Positions 16,626-26,419 of a stretch of 64,000 nt of DNA are shown piece after piece. Below the pieces are notes generated by a model. It saw only the letters and a list, made by a program, of their open reading frames with translations, was not told the DNA's origin and searched no databases. The translations under genes and the position numbers were made by a program. The DNA comes from CAWHJN01 sp963829705. Lineage in GTDB: Bacteria > Bacteroidota > Rhodothermia > Rhodothermales > BA12. Numbering within the stretch: position 1 is the first letter of the stretch; every line of letters starts with the position of its first letter. The stretch spans positions 1-64,000 of the forward strand of contig CAWHJN010000005.1 in assembly GCA_963829705.1 (NCBI GenBank), in the 5' to 3' direction.

Positions 16626-17756
16626 TCACGCATACGTGTTCAACATCACCGGCATAATCAGCATCAGCAGGTCTTCACCTTCGTGCTGCTCACCCGGCGT
16701 GACGACGCCCGCACGGTTGGGCGACGAGAACTCCATCACCACGTCCTCGGCGTCGAGGTTGCCGAGCACTTCGGTCAGGTAGTCGGCGTTGAAGCCGATC
16801 ACGATGGCCTCGCTGTCGTAGTCGCACAGCACCGTTTCCTTGGCCTCGCTGCTCCGTTCGATGTCCTCGGCGGAGATGTCCACCTTGTCGGGTTCGACGG
16901 ACAGGCGAATCTGGCGCGTCGTGCTCGACGTGTAGAGGGCGACGCGCTTGACGGCGGCGAGCAAACTCTGCCGGTTGACCGTCAGCTTGCGGTCGTTTTC
17001 GAGCGGGATGACGGCTTCGTAGTTGGGGTACGTCTCGTCGATCATGCGCGCGATCACGTCCGAGTGCTCGAACGAGAAGCCGACGTAGCCGCCCGCAACG
17101 CGGATCGTGCAGGTGCCGTCGGTCGCCACACGCCCGGCGAGGCCCAGGGCTTTCTCGGGCACGATAAAGTTGACGGGCTCGCTTGCCGTCATCTCACTCA
17201 TCGTCATGCGGACGAGGCGATGGCCGTCGGTGGCCACGGCACGGCCTTCTTCGGGCGTGATCTGGAAGTAGATGCCCATCATCGCGGGCCGCAGCGCGTC
17301 TTTGCTGACGGCAAAGCTCGCCTTGCCGATGGCGCGTTTGAGCAGCCCACCGTCGGTCTCGATGGTCTGACCCTCGGTAAGTTCGGGGAGTGCCGGGTAG
17401 TCAGCGCCGTCGTAGCCCACCATCTTGTAGCGCCCCTGATCGGTCTTGAGCGTCACGTTGAAGTCGCCGTCGGACGTGAACTGCACGGGCAGATCCGGCA
17501 GGGCGCGCAGCGTGTCGAGGAGGCGGCGGGCGGGCACGGCCACGCGGTTCGCGTTTTTCGTGCCGTTCTGCTCGAAAGGTACCGCCATCGACTGCACGAT
17601 GGAGATTTCCAGGTCGGTGGCGCTGAGTCGAAGCCGGTCGCCGTCCTGCTCGAACAGGATGCACTCGAGGATCGGCATGGCCGATTTCGTCGGGACCGCG
17701 CCGCCCACGGTCGTGAGGGCTTTGAGGAGGTCGGCGCTCGAAGCGGTGAACTTCAT
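16626..17756 (-). CDS. dnaN: DNA polymerase III beta sliding clamp
   Basis: The clamp encircles DNA and tethers the polymerase. This 376-residue protein has the three-domain length and motifs such as KFTASSADLLKALTTVGGAVP, ATDGHRLVRM and the C-terminal tail LLMLIMPVMLNTYA, close to the usual LIMPMR(L) ending that forms part of the protein-binding pocket. It follows dnaA on the same strand after 89 bases, the classic dnaA-dnaN order, and ends at a terminator. Confidence 0.96.
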   Translation of the reverse strand: MKFTASSADLLKALTTVGGAVPTKSAMPILECILFEQDGDRLRLSATDLEISIVQSMAVPFEQNGTKNANRVAVPARRLLDTLRALPDLPVQFTSDGDFNVTLKTDQGRYKMVGYDGADYPALPELTEGQTIETDGGLLKRAIGKASFAVSKDALRPAMMGIYFQITPEEGRAVATDGHRLVRMTMSEMTASEPVNFIVPEKALGLAGRVATDGTCTIRVAGGYVGFSFEHSDVIARMIDETYPNYEAVIPLENDRKLTVNRQSLLAAVKRVALYTSSTTRQIRLSVEPDKVDISAEDIERSSEAKETVLCDYDSEAIVIGFNADYLTEVLGNLDAEDVVMEFSSPNRAGVVTPGEQHEGEDLLMLIMPVMLNTYA

Positions 17757-17845
17757 GGGGCTACCGGATAAGTGGATTGAGTCGTCAGAAAAGAAGGAAA
17801 AACACTACGAGAAGTGGGCTCCCGTTGATCCGGCGCCCGCCTTCG

Positions 17846-19393
17846 TCACCGCCCCCGGCTCCGCAGTTCGATGCGGCGGCGCAGCGTCTCGACGCTGTCG
17901 CGGAAGCGCTCGTCGGTGTCGAGCAGGTTGTCCACGCTGTTCGTCGCGTGGATGACCGTCGAGTGGTCACGCCCGCCGAAATGCAGGCCGATGTTTTTGA
18001 GCGAGTGCTGGGTGAATTGCTTCGAGAAATACATCGCCACCTGCCGCGCCTGCACTACCTCACGCTTGCGCGTCTTGTCGCGCAACAGATGCTCCTGGAG
18101 GTTATAAAACTCGGCCACGACGCGCTGGATTTCTTCGATGGTGATCGACGCAGGTGTGTCGTGGATGAGGTCGCGCAGCACCTCTTTGGCGAGGCTCAGG
18201 TCCACCTCGCGCTTCTGCAGCGTCGCGTTCGCCAGCAGGCGGATGAGGGCGCCTTCGAGCTCGCGGATGTTGCTCTTGATGTTGTGCGCGATAAACTCGA
18301 TGATGTCCGCGCTCAGCTCGATGCCCTCGTCCTCGGCCTTGCGTTGCAGAATCGCCACGCGCGTTTCCAGCTCGGGCGCCTTGATGTCTGCCGACAGGCC
18401 CCACTGGAAGCGCGACAGCAGCCGGTGCTCGATGCCCTGGATGTCCTTCGGCGAGCGGTCGGACGACAGGATGATCTGCTTGCCTGACTGATGCAGCGTG
18501 TTAAAGACGTGGAAGAACTCGTCCTGCGTGCGTTCCTTGCCGCCAAAAAACTGGATGTCGTCCACGATCAGGATGTCCATCGATCGGTAGAACAGCGAGA
18601 ACTCTGCCGCCCGGTTGTTCTTGATGGACTGCACAAACTCGTTCGTGAACTGCTCGCTCGAGACGTACACCACGCTCGCCGCCTTGCCTGCGGCACGGGC
18701 GTAGTTGCCGATGGCCTGGATGAGGTGCGTCTTGCCGAGGCCCACGTCGCCAAAAACGAGGAACGGGTTGAAGGCCGTGCTGCCCGGGTTCTCGCCGATG
18801 GCGAGCGCGGCACTGCGGGCGAGCCGGTTGCAGTCGCCCTCGATGAAGCGGTCGAAGACGTACGAACTGTTGAGGTTGCTCTCGACAGGGGTCCGCTGGA
18901 TGCCGGGCAGGGCGAACGGATGTGCCTCGGGCACGGCGGGCAGGCGCGGAGCCGCCCCGGCCCGTTCCCCACCCCCGCGATGCGGCTGCGGAGCTGAAAG
19001 GGGTCGCGGACGGCTGGACTCGGGCGGCGCAGACGCTGGCATCTGTGGCGGCGGCGTGCGCGCGGGCGAATGCTGCGTCGACGGCAGTTGCAGCGACGCC
19101 CCGCTCTGGCCTGTCTGCCCGTCCTCCCGGGCAATGTCGATCTTGTAGAAGAGCCGTCCGTTAGGGCCGAGCACCTTCGTAATCGTCTTGCGAAGCAGGC
19201 TGAAATAATGCTCTTCCAACCACTCGTAGTAGAACTGGCTGGGCAGCTGCACCGTCAGCCTGACCGCCTCGCCCTCACGCTCCACGCTCACCGGCTTGAT
19301 GGGGCCGAACCAGGTCTTGAAACTCTGCGGATTGATGTTGGCCCGAATGACGTCCAGGCAGTCGTTCCACAGGACTTCAGGCGAGTGCTCCAT
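17846..19393 (-). CDS. dnaA: Chromosomal replication initiator DnaA
   Basis: DnaA binds origin boxes and opens the duplex. The 515-residue protein has domain I (VLWNDCLDVIRANINPQSFKTW in two blocks), a proline-rich linker (about residues 110-175), the AAA+ motor with Walker A GDVGLGKTH and Walker B IVDDIQFFGGKE, and the C-terminal DNA-binding helix with RDHSTVIHATNSV. The ATG at 19393 fits the domain I start; the in-frame upstream extension overlaps DnaA boxes and is unlikely. The adjacent spacer carries DnaA boxes, so DnaA probably regulates itself. Confidence 0.97.
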   Translation of the reverse strand: MEHSPEVLWNDCLDVIRANINPQSFKTWFGPIKPVSVEREGEAVRLTVQLPSQFYYEWLEEHYFSLLRKTITKVLGPNGRLFYKIDIAREDGQTGQSGASLQLPSTQHSPARTPPPQMPASAPPESSRPRPLSAPQPHRGGGERAGAAPRLPAVPEAHPFALPGIQRTPVESNLNSSYVFDRFIEGDCNRLARSAALAIGENPGSTAFNPFLVFGDVGLGKTHLIQAIGNYARAAGKAASVVYVSSEQFTNEFVQSIKNNRAAEFSLFYRSMDILIVDDIQFFGGKERTQDEFFHVFNTLHQSGKQIILSSDRSPKDIQGIEHRLLSRFQWGLSADIKAPELETRVAILQRKAEDEGIELSADIIEFIAHNIKSNIRELEGALIRLLANATLQKREVDLSLAKEVLRDLIHDTPASITIEEIQRVVAEFYNLQEHLLRDKTRKREVVQARQVAMYFSKQFTQHSLKNIGLHFGGRDHSTVIHATNSVDNLLDTDERFRDSVETLRRRIELRSRGR

Positions 19394-20028
19394 GGACGGA
19401 TCGGGGGGTTCAGCAGGCCACGGAGCGTGACGGTTGGGGAGGGAAGGGCACGAGGTTATCCACGCAGTTATCCACGCCAAAGGAGGGCATGTGGATAAAC
19501 CGGGGAAAGGGGATTACCTGCAAGGAACGAGGACGCGGCGCACAACAAGGACGGGCCAGATGACCCGAAAATCGCGATGCGCGCCCGTTTCCGGGCAAGA
19601 ACAGCATCGCGCTCAGACGAGGCCAACGGAACACGGAAGCGGAGATCGGCGGGCAACAGGCGCTGCCGACGCAGTTATCCACATCTTGTTCACACTCAGG
19701 CACTTGCCTGCCGCCCCCTCGCTGGTTCAAGCCCCTCTGAGAAAAGCGGGCCTCAAACCTACGGAAGAAAACACAGCCCCGCACCGGGCGAAACGTGTTT
19801 CCTTCCTGTTACCAAAGGATGGTAACTCAGGGGTGCGCGACGGTGCAAGGCACCTCCCTGATTTCACACAACAAATGTCCGGAGGAGCGGAAGCAGACCG
19901 GCGGGCACCTCTTCATGTTTCACCGCCTCTTCGGAATATGGGAGGCGCGCGTGGTTGGAAAGCCAGCGGCGGCAGAGTTATTTTCCGGGTTCTCTGTTCT
20001 TTGGTTTATCCACCCCCAGGGTCCGCCC
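19394..20028. other. Putative replication origin (oriC) with DnaA boxes
   Basis: The 635-base non-coding spacer between divergent dnaA and the DUF177 gene holds five TTATCCACN sites: 19456-19464 and 19468-19476 (TTATCCACG, same orientation, three bases apart), 19490-19498 (perfect, reverse strand), 19675-19683 (perfect TTATCCACA) and 20006-20014 (TTATCCACC). The most AT-rich patch (19974-20010) adjoins the last box and is the best unwinding candidate. A seven-base inverted repeat, GTTACCA-AAGGA-TGGTAAC, lies at 19808-19826. The spacer must also hold promoters for both flanking operons. Identification as oriC rests on box clustering next to dnaA. Confidence 0.75.
19808..19826. repeat. Operator-like inverted repeat within the origin spacer
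   Basis: GTTACCA and TGGTAAC are perfect seven-base arms around AAGGA, about 200 bases before the DUF177 start. The size and symmetry suit a dimeric repressor or a short hairpin; no known regulator is recognised. Confidence 0.4.
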
Positions 20029-20508
20029 ATGCTCGCTGTTCGCATTGCGGGGCTTTCCCCCGGCTTGCACTCGTACGACTTCCAGCCAGAAGCCGAGGAG
20101 GTCGGACTCGATCCCGAAGCCTTTCGGGACCTCGACGTTCACGTTCGTCTGGATTACGACCCCGACCGCATCTTCGTGCGCCTGAACGCTTCGGCGACGG
20201 CCACGCTCTTGTGCGACCGGACGCTCGTGTCGTTCGACGAGGATATCGAGGGCGACTACGCGCTCCTGTTTACTGCCGACGCAGACGGGGACGCTGATGC
20301 CGTTGAGCCGCTTCCGTCAGATGCGGTTTCCATCGACCTCGCCGACGCTGTCCGCGACACGCTCGTGCTGGCGCTGCCCTCGCGGCGCGTAGCACCGGGT
20401 GCCGAGGACGCGCCCATCCAGACGCAGTTCGGCACGCTCACCGACGACGAAGGCAACCCCATCGACCCGCGCTGGGAAGCGCTCCGCAGATTCAAAGACC
20501 ACTCTTAA
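20029..20508 (+). CDS. yceD: DUF177/YceD-family protein
   Basis: The 159-residue acidic protein has the family pattern: an N-terminal beta-rich part (LSPGLHSYDFQPEAEEVGLD), RIFVRLNASATATLLCDRTL, and the C-terminal block DDEGNPIDPRWEALRRFKD that recalls DPRWxxL of YceD proteins. The single cysteine in TATLLCDRTL matches the conserved C-x-R. YceD is almost always upstream of rpmF, as here, and is linked to 23S rRNA/ribosome biogenesis. ATG at 20029, 24 bases before rpmF. Confidence 0.87.
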   Translation: MLAVRIAGLSPGLHSYDFQPEAEEVGLDPEAFRDLDVHVRLDYDPDRIFVRLNASATATLLCDRTLVSFDEDIEGDYALLFTADADGDADAVEPLPSDAVSIDLADAVRDTLVLALPSRRVAPGAEDAPIQTQFGTLTDDEGNPIDPRWEALRRFKDHS

Positions 20509-20532
20509 CTTTTTCCTCTTTCGAGGTGACTT

Positions 20533-20727
20533 ATGGCACACCCCAAACGCAAGACTTCCAAGGCCCGCCGCTCGCACCGTCGCGCGCAGTACTACAACCG
20601 CCTCGAAAGCCCCAACATCACGACGTGCCCCACCTGTGGCGCGCCGCAGCAGATGCACCGCGCCTGCTCGACGTGTGGCACCTACCGGGGCCGTCAGGTG
20701 ATCAAGCCTGCTGAGGCAGCCGCCTAA
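20533..20727 (+). CDS. rpmF: 50S ribosomal protein L32 (bL32)
   Basis: The 64-residue basic protein starts MAHPKRKTSKARRSHRRAQ and carries two CxxC pairs (CPTCG and CSTCG), the zinc-binding form of bL32. It lies between DUF177 and plsX, the standard rpmF-plsX-fab arrangement that ties ribosome and membrane lipid synthesis. Confidence 0.97.
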   Translation: MAHPKRKTSKARRSHRRAQYYNRLESPNITTCPTCGAPQQMHRACSTCGTYRGRQVIKPAEAAA

Positions 20728-20881
20728 CGCCTGGCGCGCACCACGGCGCGAGACGTTTCTTTCTGTTCAACGCCCGGCACCGGCGCGCACCCGCGCTCCC
20801 GTTGCCGGGCGTTCGCCGTTTGTGCGAGCGCGTTCGTACCTTGCTGGCCCTCTACCCGCGATTCCACCTACCTCATCTTCC

Positions 20882-21892
20882 ATGGCGACCCGAGTTGCAG
20901 TTGACGCAATGGGGGGCGACGATGCCCCGGCAGTCGTTGTAGAAGGAGCGGTTCGAGCAGCCAGGGCCACGCAGGGCGCGCTCACGGTGCTGCTCTTCGG
21001 CGACGAAACGGCGCTGCGCGACGCGCTCGCCCGTGCCGATGGAGCCGACCTGCCCATCGAGATCCACCACGCGAGTGAGGTGGTCGGCATGAGCGACTCG
21101 CCCTCGCACGCGGTGAAAAACAAGACCCAGTCGTCCATCCATCTCGGGCTCGGGGCGCACAAGGCAGGGCAGGCCAGCGCCTTCGTGAGCGCGGGTAACA
21201 CGGGGGCCATCATGGCCGCGTCGCTGCTCGTGCTCGGGCGGCTGCCCGGTGTCGCCCGTCCGACGCTCGTGGGCTTCTACCCCACCACGAAAGGCTTCTC
21301 GCTGCTACTCGATGTCGGCTCGAACGTGGACTGCAAGCCCGAGCACCTCGTGCAGTTTGCGCAGATGGGCACCGTTTACGCCGAGCGCATCCTGCGCCGC
21401 AACGCGCCCACCGTCGCGCTGATGAACATCGGCGAGGAGCCGGGTAAGGGCAACGAGCAGGCGAAGGCCGCCTTTCCGCTGTTGCAGGAAGCCGAGACGC
21501 TGCGCTTTGTAGGCAATATCGAGGGGCGCGACCTGCTCCACCACGGCGCGGACGTGGTGGTGACGGACGGGTTCGTGGGCAACGTGCTCCTCAAGTTCGG
21601 CGAGAGCATCACGACGGCTTTTCCCGAACTCATCGCGCAGGCCATGGACCGCCTTAAGCTGGGCCGGGCCGAGCAGGAGATGGTGAGCGCGGTGCTGCAC
21701 GAGATGAAGCGCCCGTTCAACTACGAGAACTACGGCGGCGCGCCACTGCTGGGCGTCGCGGGCAACGTCATCATCGGGCACGGCGGCTCCACGGCCCGCG
21801 CCATCGAGCAGATGATCTACGCCGGCGCCGAACTGGCGCGGCAGCAGGTATCGAAAGCCATCGCCGGCACGCTCTCCCAGCCCGTCGCCTGA
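20882..21892 (+). CDS. plsX: Phosphate acyltransferase PlsX
   Basis: PlsX makes acyl-phosphate from acyl-ACP for phospholipid synthesis at the membrane. The ATG at 20882 gives MATRVAVDAMGGDDAP, the exact family opening, and 336 residues. Other motifs are SAGNTGAIMAASLLVLGRL, LDVGSNVDCKPEHLVQFAQ and TDGFVGNVLLKFGE. Confidence 0.96.
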   Translation: MATRVAVDAMGGDDAPAVVVEGAVRAARATQGALTVLLFGDETALRDALARADGADLPIEIHHASEVVGMSDSPSHAVKNKTQSSIHLGLGAHKAGQASAFVSAGNTGAIMAASLLVLGRLPGVARPTLVGFYPTTKGFSLLLDVGSNVDCKPEHLVQFAQMGTVYAERILRRNAPTVALMNIGEEPGKGNEQAKAAFPLLQEAETLRFVGNIEGRDLLHHGADVVVTDGFVGNVLLKFGESITTAFPELIAQAMDRLKLGRAEQEMVSAVLHEMKRPFNYENYGGAPLLGVAGNVIIGHGGSTARAIEQMIYAGAELARQQVSKAIAGTLSQPVA

Positions 21893-21917
21893 CACCGGCG
21901 ACGCCAACCCTTTTTCT

Positions 21918-22946
<1,029 letters not shown>

Positions 22947-23005
22947 GGCTAACCGTTCTGCTTCTCTCCCTTTCCGACTTTCACTTCCGACTTCCCACTT
23001 TTACC

Positions 23006-23944
23006 ATGACCGCTTTCCTTTTTCCTGGCCAGGGATCGCAGGCGCCGGGCATGGCCCGTGACCTGTTCGACACGTTTCCCGAAGCACGCGCGCGCATGGA
23101 GGAGGCGGATGCCGTGCTCGGCTTTGCGCTCCGCGAGGCCATGTTTGGCGAGGATGCCGAGGCGTTGAAGCCCACCGAAATCACGCAGCCCGCACTGTAC
23201 GTCCACAGTCTGGCCGCGATGGCCGTGCTCGAGAAACGCGGCTTCCGGCCCGACGCCACCGCAGGACATAGCCTGGGCGAGTACAGCGCGCTCGCCGCCG
23301 CCGGTGCGCTCTCGTTCGCCGACGGGCTGCGCCTCGTGCGGCTGCGCGGCGAGTTGATGGCGCAGGCCGGCGAACAGCGCCCCGGCGCAATGGCGGCGCT
23401 CATCGGCGTGACGGACGAGCAGGCCGACGAACTCTGCACCCGCATCACCGATCAGGACAACGGCCTCGTGCAGCCCGCCAACTACAACGCGCCCGGGCAG
23501 ATCGTCATTTCCGGGGACGTGGAGGCCGTCGAAGCCGCCATCCGCCTTGCTCCTGAGTGCGGCGCGCGAAAGGCCATCCGGTTGCCCGTCAGCGGCGCGT
23601 TCCATTCGCTGCTGATGGAGTACGCCCGCGACGGCCTCGCCGAAGCCCTCACGCACGTCGAGATCGCCGCGCCGCGCTGCCCCGTCTACCTCAACGTCAC
23701 TGCCTGCCCCACGCAGGACCCCACCGACATCCGGCAGCGCCTGCTCGAACAGCTCATGGCTCCCGTCAAGTGGGCGCAGACGCTCGTACAGATGCGGGAA
23801 GACGGCATCGACCGTTTTGTGGAAGTCGGCACCGGCGCGGTACTCACCGGCCTCGTCCGCCGCACGCTGGGCCGCGACGTGACCGCGCTGACGGCGGGTA
23901 CGGCAGGGGAGTTGGAAGGATTGGAGATGGAGGCGGGAGCATAG
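23006..23944 (+). CDS. fabD: Malonyl-CoA:ACP transacylase
   Basis: FabD loads malonate onto acyl carrier protein. The 312-residue protein opens with FLFPGQGSQAPGMARDL; the catalytic serine is in AGHSLGEYSALAAAG, the arginine in RLRGELM, and the histidine in LPVSGAFHSLLM. The ATG at 23006 directly follows the right arm of the inverted repeat. It continues the plsX-fabH-fabD-fabG operon. Confidence 0.95.
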   Translation: MTAFLFPGQGSQAPGMARDLFDTFPEARARMEEADAVLGFALREAMFGEDAEALKPTEITQPALYVHSLAAMAVLEKRGFRPDATAGHSLGEYSALAAAGALSFADGLRLVRLRGELMAQAGEQRPGAMAALIGVTDEQADELCTRITDQDNGLVQPANYNAPGQIVISGDVEAVEAAIRLAPECGARKAIRLPVSGAFHSLLMEYARDGLAEALTHVEIAAPRCPVYLNVTACPTQDPTDIRQRLLEQLMAPVKWAQTLVQMREDGIDRFVEVGTGAVLTGLVRRTLGRDVTALTAGTAGELEGLEMEAGA

Positions 23945-24036
23945 AGGAGGGAAGCCGCAGCGGTAGCCCGGCTCGCGGCTCCCCGCGCGACCCGCTATCT
24001 TCCATCCTCCATCATCCCTCTTCGATCCATTCTTCC

Positions 24037-24786
24037 ATGACCCTCGACCTCACAGGAAAAACGGCCCTCGTCACCGGCGGCACGCGCGGCATTGGCCGCG
24101 CCATCGTGCAGCACCTCGCGGGCGCAGGCGCGAACGTCGCCTTCACGTTCCGCTCGTCCGCCGACGAAGCCGAGGCGTTCAAGGCGGAGCTCGAAAAAGG
24201 CGGAGCGGACGTGCTCGTCTTCCAGGGCGATGCCGCCGACACGGCGCACGCGCAGGAAACCGTGGACGCCGTCCTGAAGGCATGGGGGTCGCTGGATGTC
24301 CTCGTCAACAACGCGGGCGTCACGCGCGACGGGCTGATGATCCGGATGACGGAGGAGGACTGGGACGCCGTGATCGGCACCAACCTCAAGAGCGTCTTCA
24401 ACTTCTGCAAGGCCGCCTACCGCCCGATGATGAAGCAGCGCGGCGGCAGCATCGTCAACCTGTCGTCGGTCGTGGGCGTGACGGGCAACCCGGGGCAGAC
24501 GAACTACGCAGCGTCGAAGGCGGGCATCATCGGCTTCTCGAAGAGTCTGGCGAAAGAACTCGGCAGCCGGGGCGTGACGGTCAACGTCGTCGCGCCGGGC
24601 TTCGTGGCGACAGACATGACGGCCAAACTCGGCGACGCGGCGAAGGAGGCGATGCTCGGGGCCGTTCCGCTGGGTCGCCCCGCCACGCCCGACGACATCG
24701 CCGCGGCGGTCACGTTTCTGGCCTCGCCATCGGCCCGTTACATCACCGGGCACGTGCTGCACGTGGACGGCGGGCTGGCAATGTGA
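24037..24786 (+). CDS. fabG: 3-oxoacyl-ACP reductase
   Basis: FabG reduces beta-ketoacyl-ACP with NADPH. The 249-residue short-chain dehydrogenase has the cofactor motif TGGTRGIGRA, NNAGVTRDGLMIRM, the catalytic Ser in SSVVGVTGNPGQ, Tyr-x3-Lys in YAASKAG and VAPGFVATDMT. It is last in the fab run; acpP and fabF are not in the window. Confidence 0.96.
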   Translation: MTLDLTGKTALVTGGTRGIGRAIVQHLAGAGANVAFTFRSSADEAEAFKAELEKGGADVLVFQGDAADTAHAQETVDAVLKAWGSLDVLVNNAGVTRDGLMIRMTEEDWDAVIGTNLKSVFNFCKAAYRPMMKQRGGSIVNLSSVVGVTGNPGQTNYAASKAGIIGFSKSLAKELGSRGVTVNVVAPGFVATDMTAKLGDAAKEAMLGAVPLGRPATPDDIAAAVTFLASPSARYITGHVLHVDGGLAM

Positions 24787-24868
24787 AACGCAAGACGAAC
24801 CTGCGGGAACACGCAGCGTCTAAAGCAGGCATTTTATACCCAACCCTTTGAGTCGGTTTATTCAGCAG

Positions 24869-26419
24869 ATGGACCTGACGACGCGCGCCCAGGAGCAAGC
24901 GCGTCTCACCGTGTCCCCGCAGGAAGTCGTGCAGCCCGAAGACGCGCTGCCCTCCATCGAAAAAGAACAGCTCCCCGCAAAACTTCAGCAGGCCGTCGAT
25001 ACCGCCGGGTGGCCCAGCCTGATGCCGGTGCAGCAGAAGGCCATCCCGTACCTGCTCGAAGGGCGTGACCTCATCGTGCAGTCGAAGACGGGCTCGGGCA
25101 AGACGGGCGCGTTCCTGCTGCCCATCTTCGAGCGCATCGACCCGCACCAACGAGCCGTGCAGGCGCTCATCATGGCCCCGACGCGCGAGCTCGCCCGGCA
25201 GATCCACGAGGAGTTCGTGCGCCTGACGAGCGACCGCGCCACGTTCGGCGGCCTCGATGGGGCCATCGTCTACGGGGGCGTGAGCTACCAGACGCAGAAC
25301 CAGTCGCTACGCGGCGGCGCACAGGTCGTCATCGGCACGCCGGGGCGCATCCTCGACCACCTCGAACGAGGCACCTTCACGCTCGACGCGCTCAAGACGC
25401 TCGTGCTCGACGAGGCCGACGAGATGCTGTCGATGGGGTTCTACCCGGCCATGAAGCGGCTTTTGCGCTACCTGCCCCGCGAGCGGCAGAGCACGCTGTT
25501 CTCGGCCACGATGCCCCCACGCGTGCGCGCGCTGTCGAAGGAGTTTCTCAAAAACCCGGACTTTCTCGCGCTCTCGGCGGGCAACGTCAACGTCGACACC
25601 ATCGACCACCGCTTCTACGTGGTGCCGGGGCTGGACCGGGACCGGGTGCTCGTGCGGCTCATCGAGTTGGAGAACCCGGAGAGCGCCATCGTCTTCGCCA
25701 ACACCAAGCGCGAGGTCGAGTACCTGACGCAGTTTCTGCGGAATTACGGTCACGACGCGGGCGAGATCTCAGGAGACCTGTCGCAGAAGGCGCGCGAGCA
25801 GATCATGCAGCGCATCCGCGACGGCAAGCTCCGCTTTCTCGTGGCAACGGACGTGGCCGCGCGCGGCATCGACATTTCCGATCTCAGCCACGTCGTCCAG
25901 TACGGCGTGCCGCAGGACCCGGAGTACTACGTGCACCGCGCCGGGCGGACGGCCCGCGCGGGCAAAACGGGCGTCGCGCTGTCGCTCATCACCTACGACG
26001 AAAAATCGCGCCTCATCTCGATTGCGCGCCGCTACGACATCCCCATGGAAGAACACCCCGTGCCCAGCGAAGAAGACGTGCAGCAGCGCCTCACCGAGCG
26101 CCTCACCGAGCTGCTCGAATCGCAGTACCGCGACAAATCGAACCTGGAGCGCGAGCGCGCCGCCCGCTTTGAGTCGATGGTGAAAGACCTCGCCCGCGAG
26201 GAGCCGCAGCTCCTTGCGATGATGGTGGACGAACTCTACCACAAGCAGATGCACCGCGCCGCCGCGCCCGAGCTCGCCCACCAGGAGCGCTTGGAGGAGA
26301 CGCCCCGTCCCGAGGGCGACCGGCCCAAGCGCAGCCGCAGCGGCCGCAACCGGGGTGGGCGCAACCGCAGCGACGAAGGCAGTAGCCCGGAACGTAACGG
26401 CAGCGGAGAAAGCGCGTGA
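24869..26419 (+). CDS. DEAD-box ATP-dependent RNA helicase (DeaD/CsdA type)
   Basis: The protein has all helicase motifs in order: Q motif (SLMPVQQKAIPYLLEGRD), Walker A QSKTGSGKTGAF, PTRELARQ, GTPGRILDHLE, DEAD in LVLDEADEML, SAT in LFSATMPP, ARGIDISDL and HRAGRTARAG. A helical extension follows and then a basic arginine/glycine tail (KRSRSGRNRGGRNR) suited to RNA binding. Such helicases act in ribosome assembly, mRNA decay and cold response. I chose the ATG at 24869 (516 residues); an in-frame TTG at 24848 is possible. Its stop overlaps the next gene. Confidence 0.93.
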   Translation: MDLTTRAQEQARLTVSPQEVVQPEDALPSIEKEQLPAKLQQAVDTAGWPSLMPVQQKAIPYLLEGRDLIVQSKTGSGKTGAFLLPIFERIDPHQRAVQALIMAPTRELARQIHEEFVRLTSDRATFGGLDGAIVYGGVSYQTQNQSLRGGAQVVIGTPGRILDHLERGTFTLDALKTLVLDEADEMLSMGFYPAMKRLLRYLPRERQSTLFSATMPPRVRALSKEFLKNPDFLALSAGNVNVDTIDHRFYVVPGLDRDRVLVRLIELENPESAIVFANTKREVEYLTQFLRNYGHDAGEISGDLSQKAREQIMQRIRDGKLRFLVATDVAARGIDISDLSHVVQYGVPQDPEYYVHRAGRTARAGKTGVALSLITYDEKSRLISIARRYDIPMEEHPVPSEEDVQQRLTERLTELLESQYRDKSNLERERAARFESMVKDLAREEPQLLAMMVDELYHKQMHRAAAPELAHQERLEETPRPEGDRPKRSRSGRNRGGRNRSDEGSSPERNGSGESA

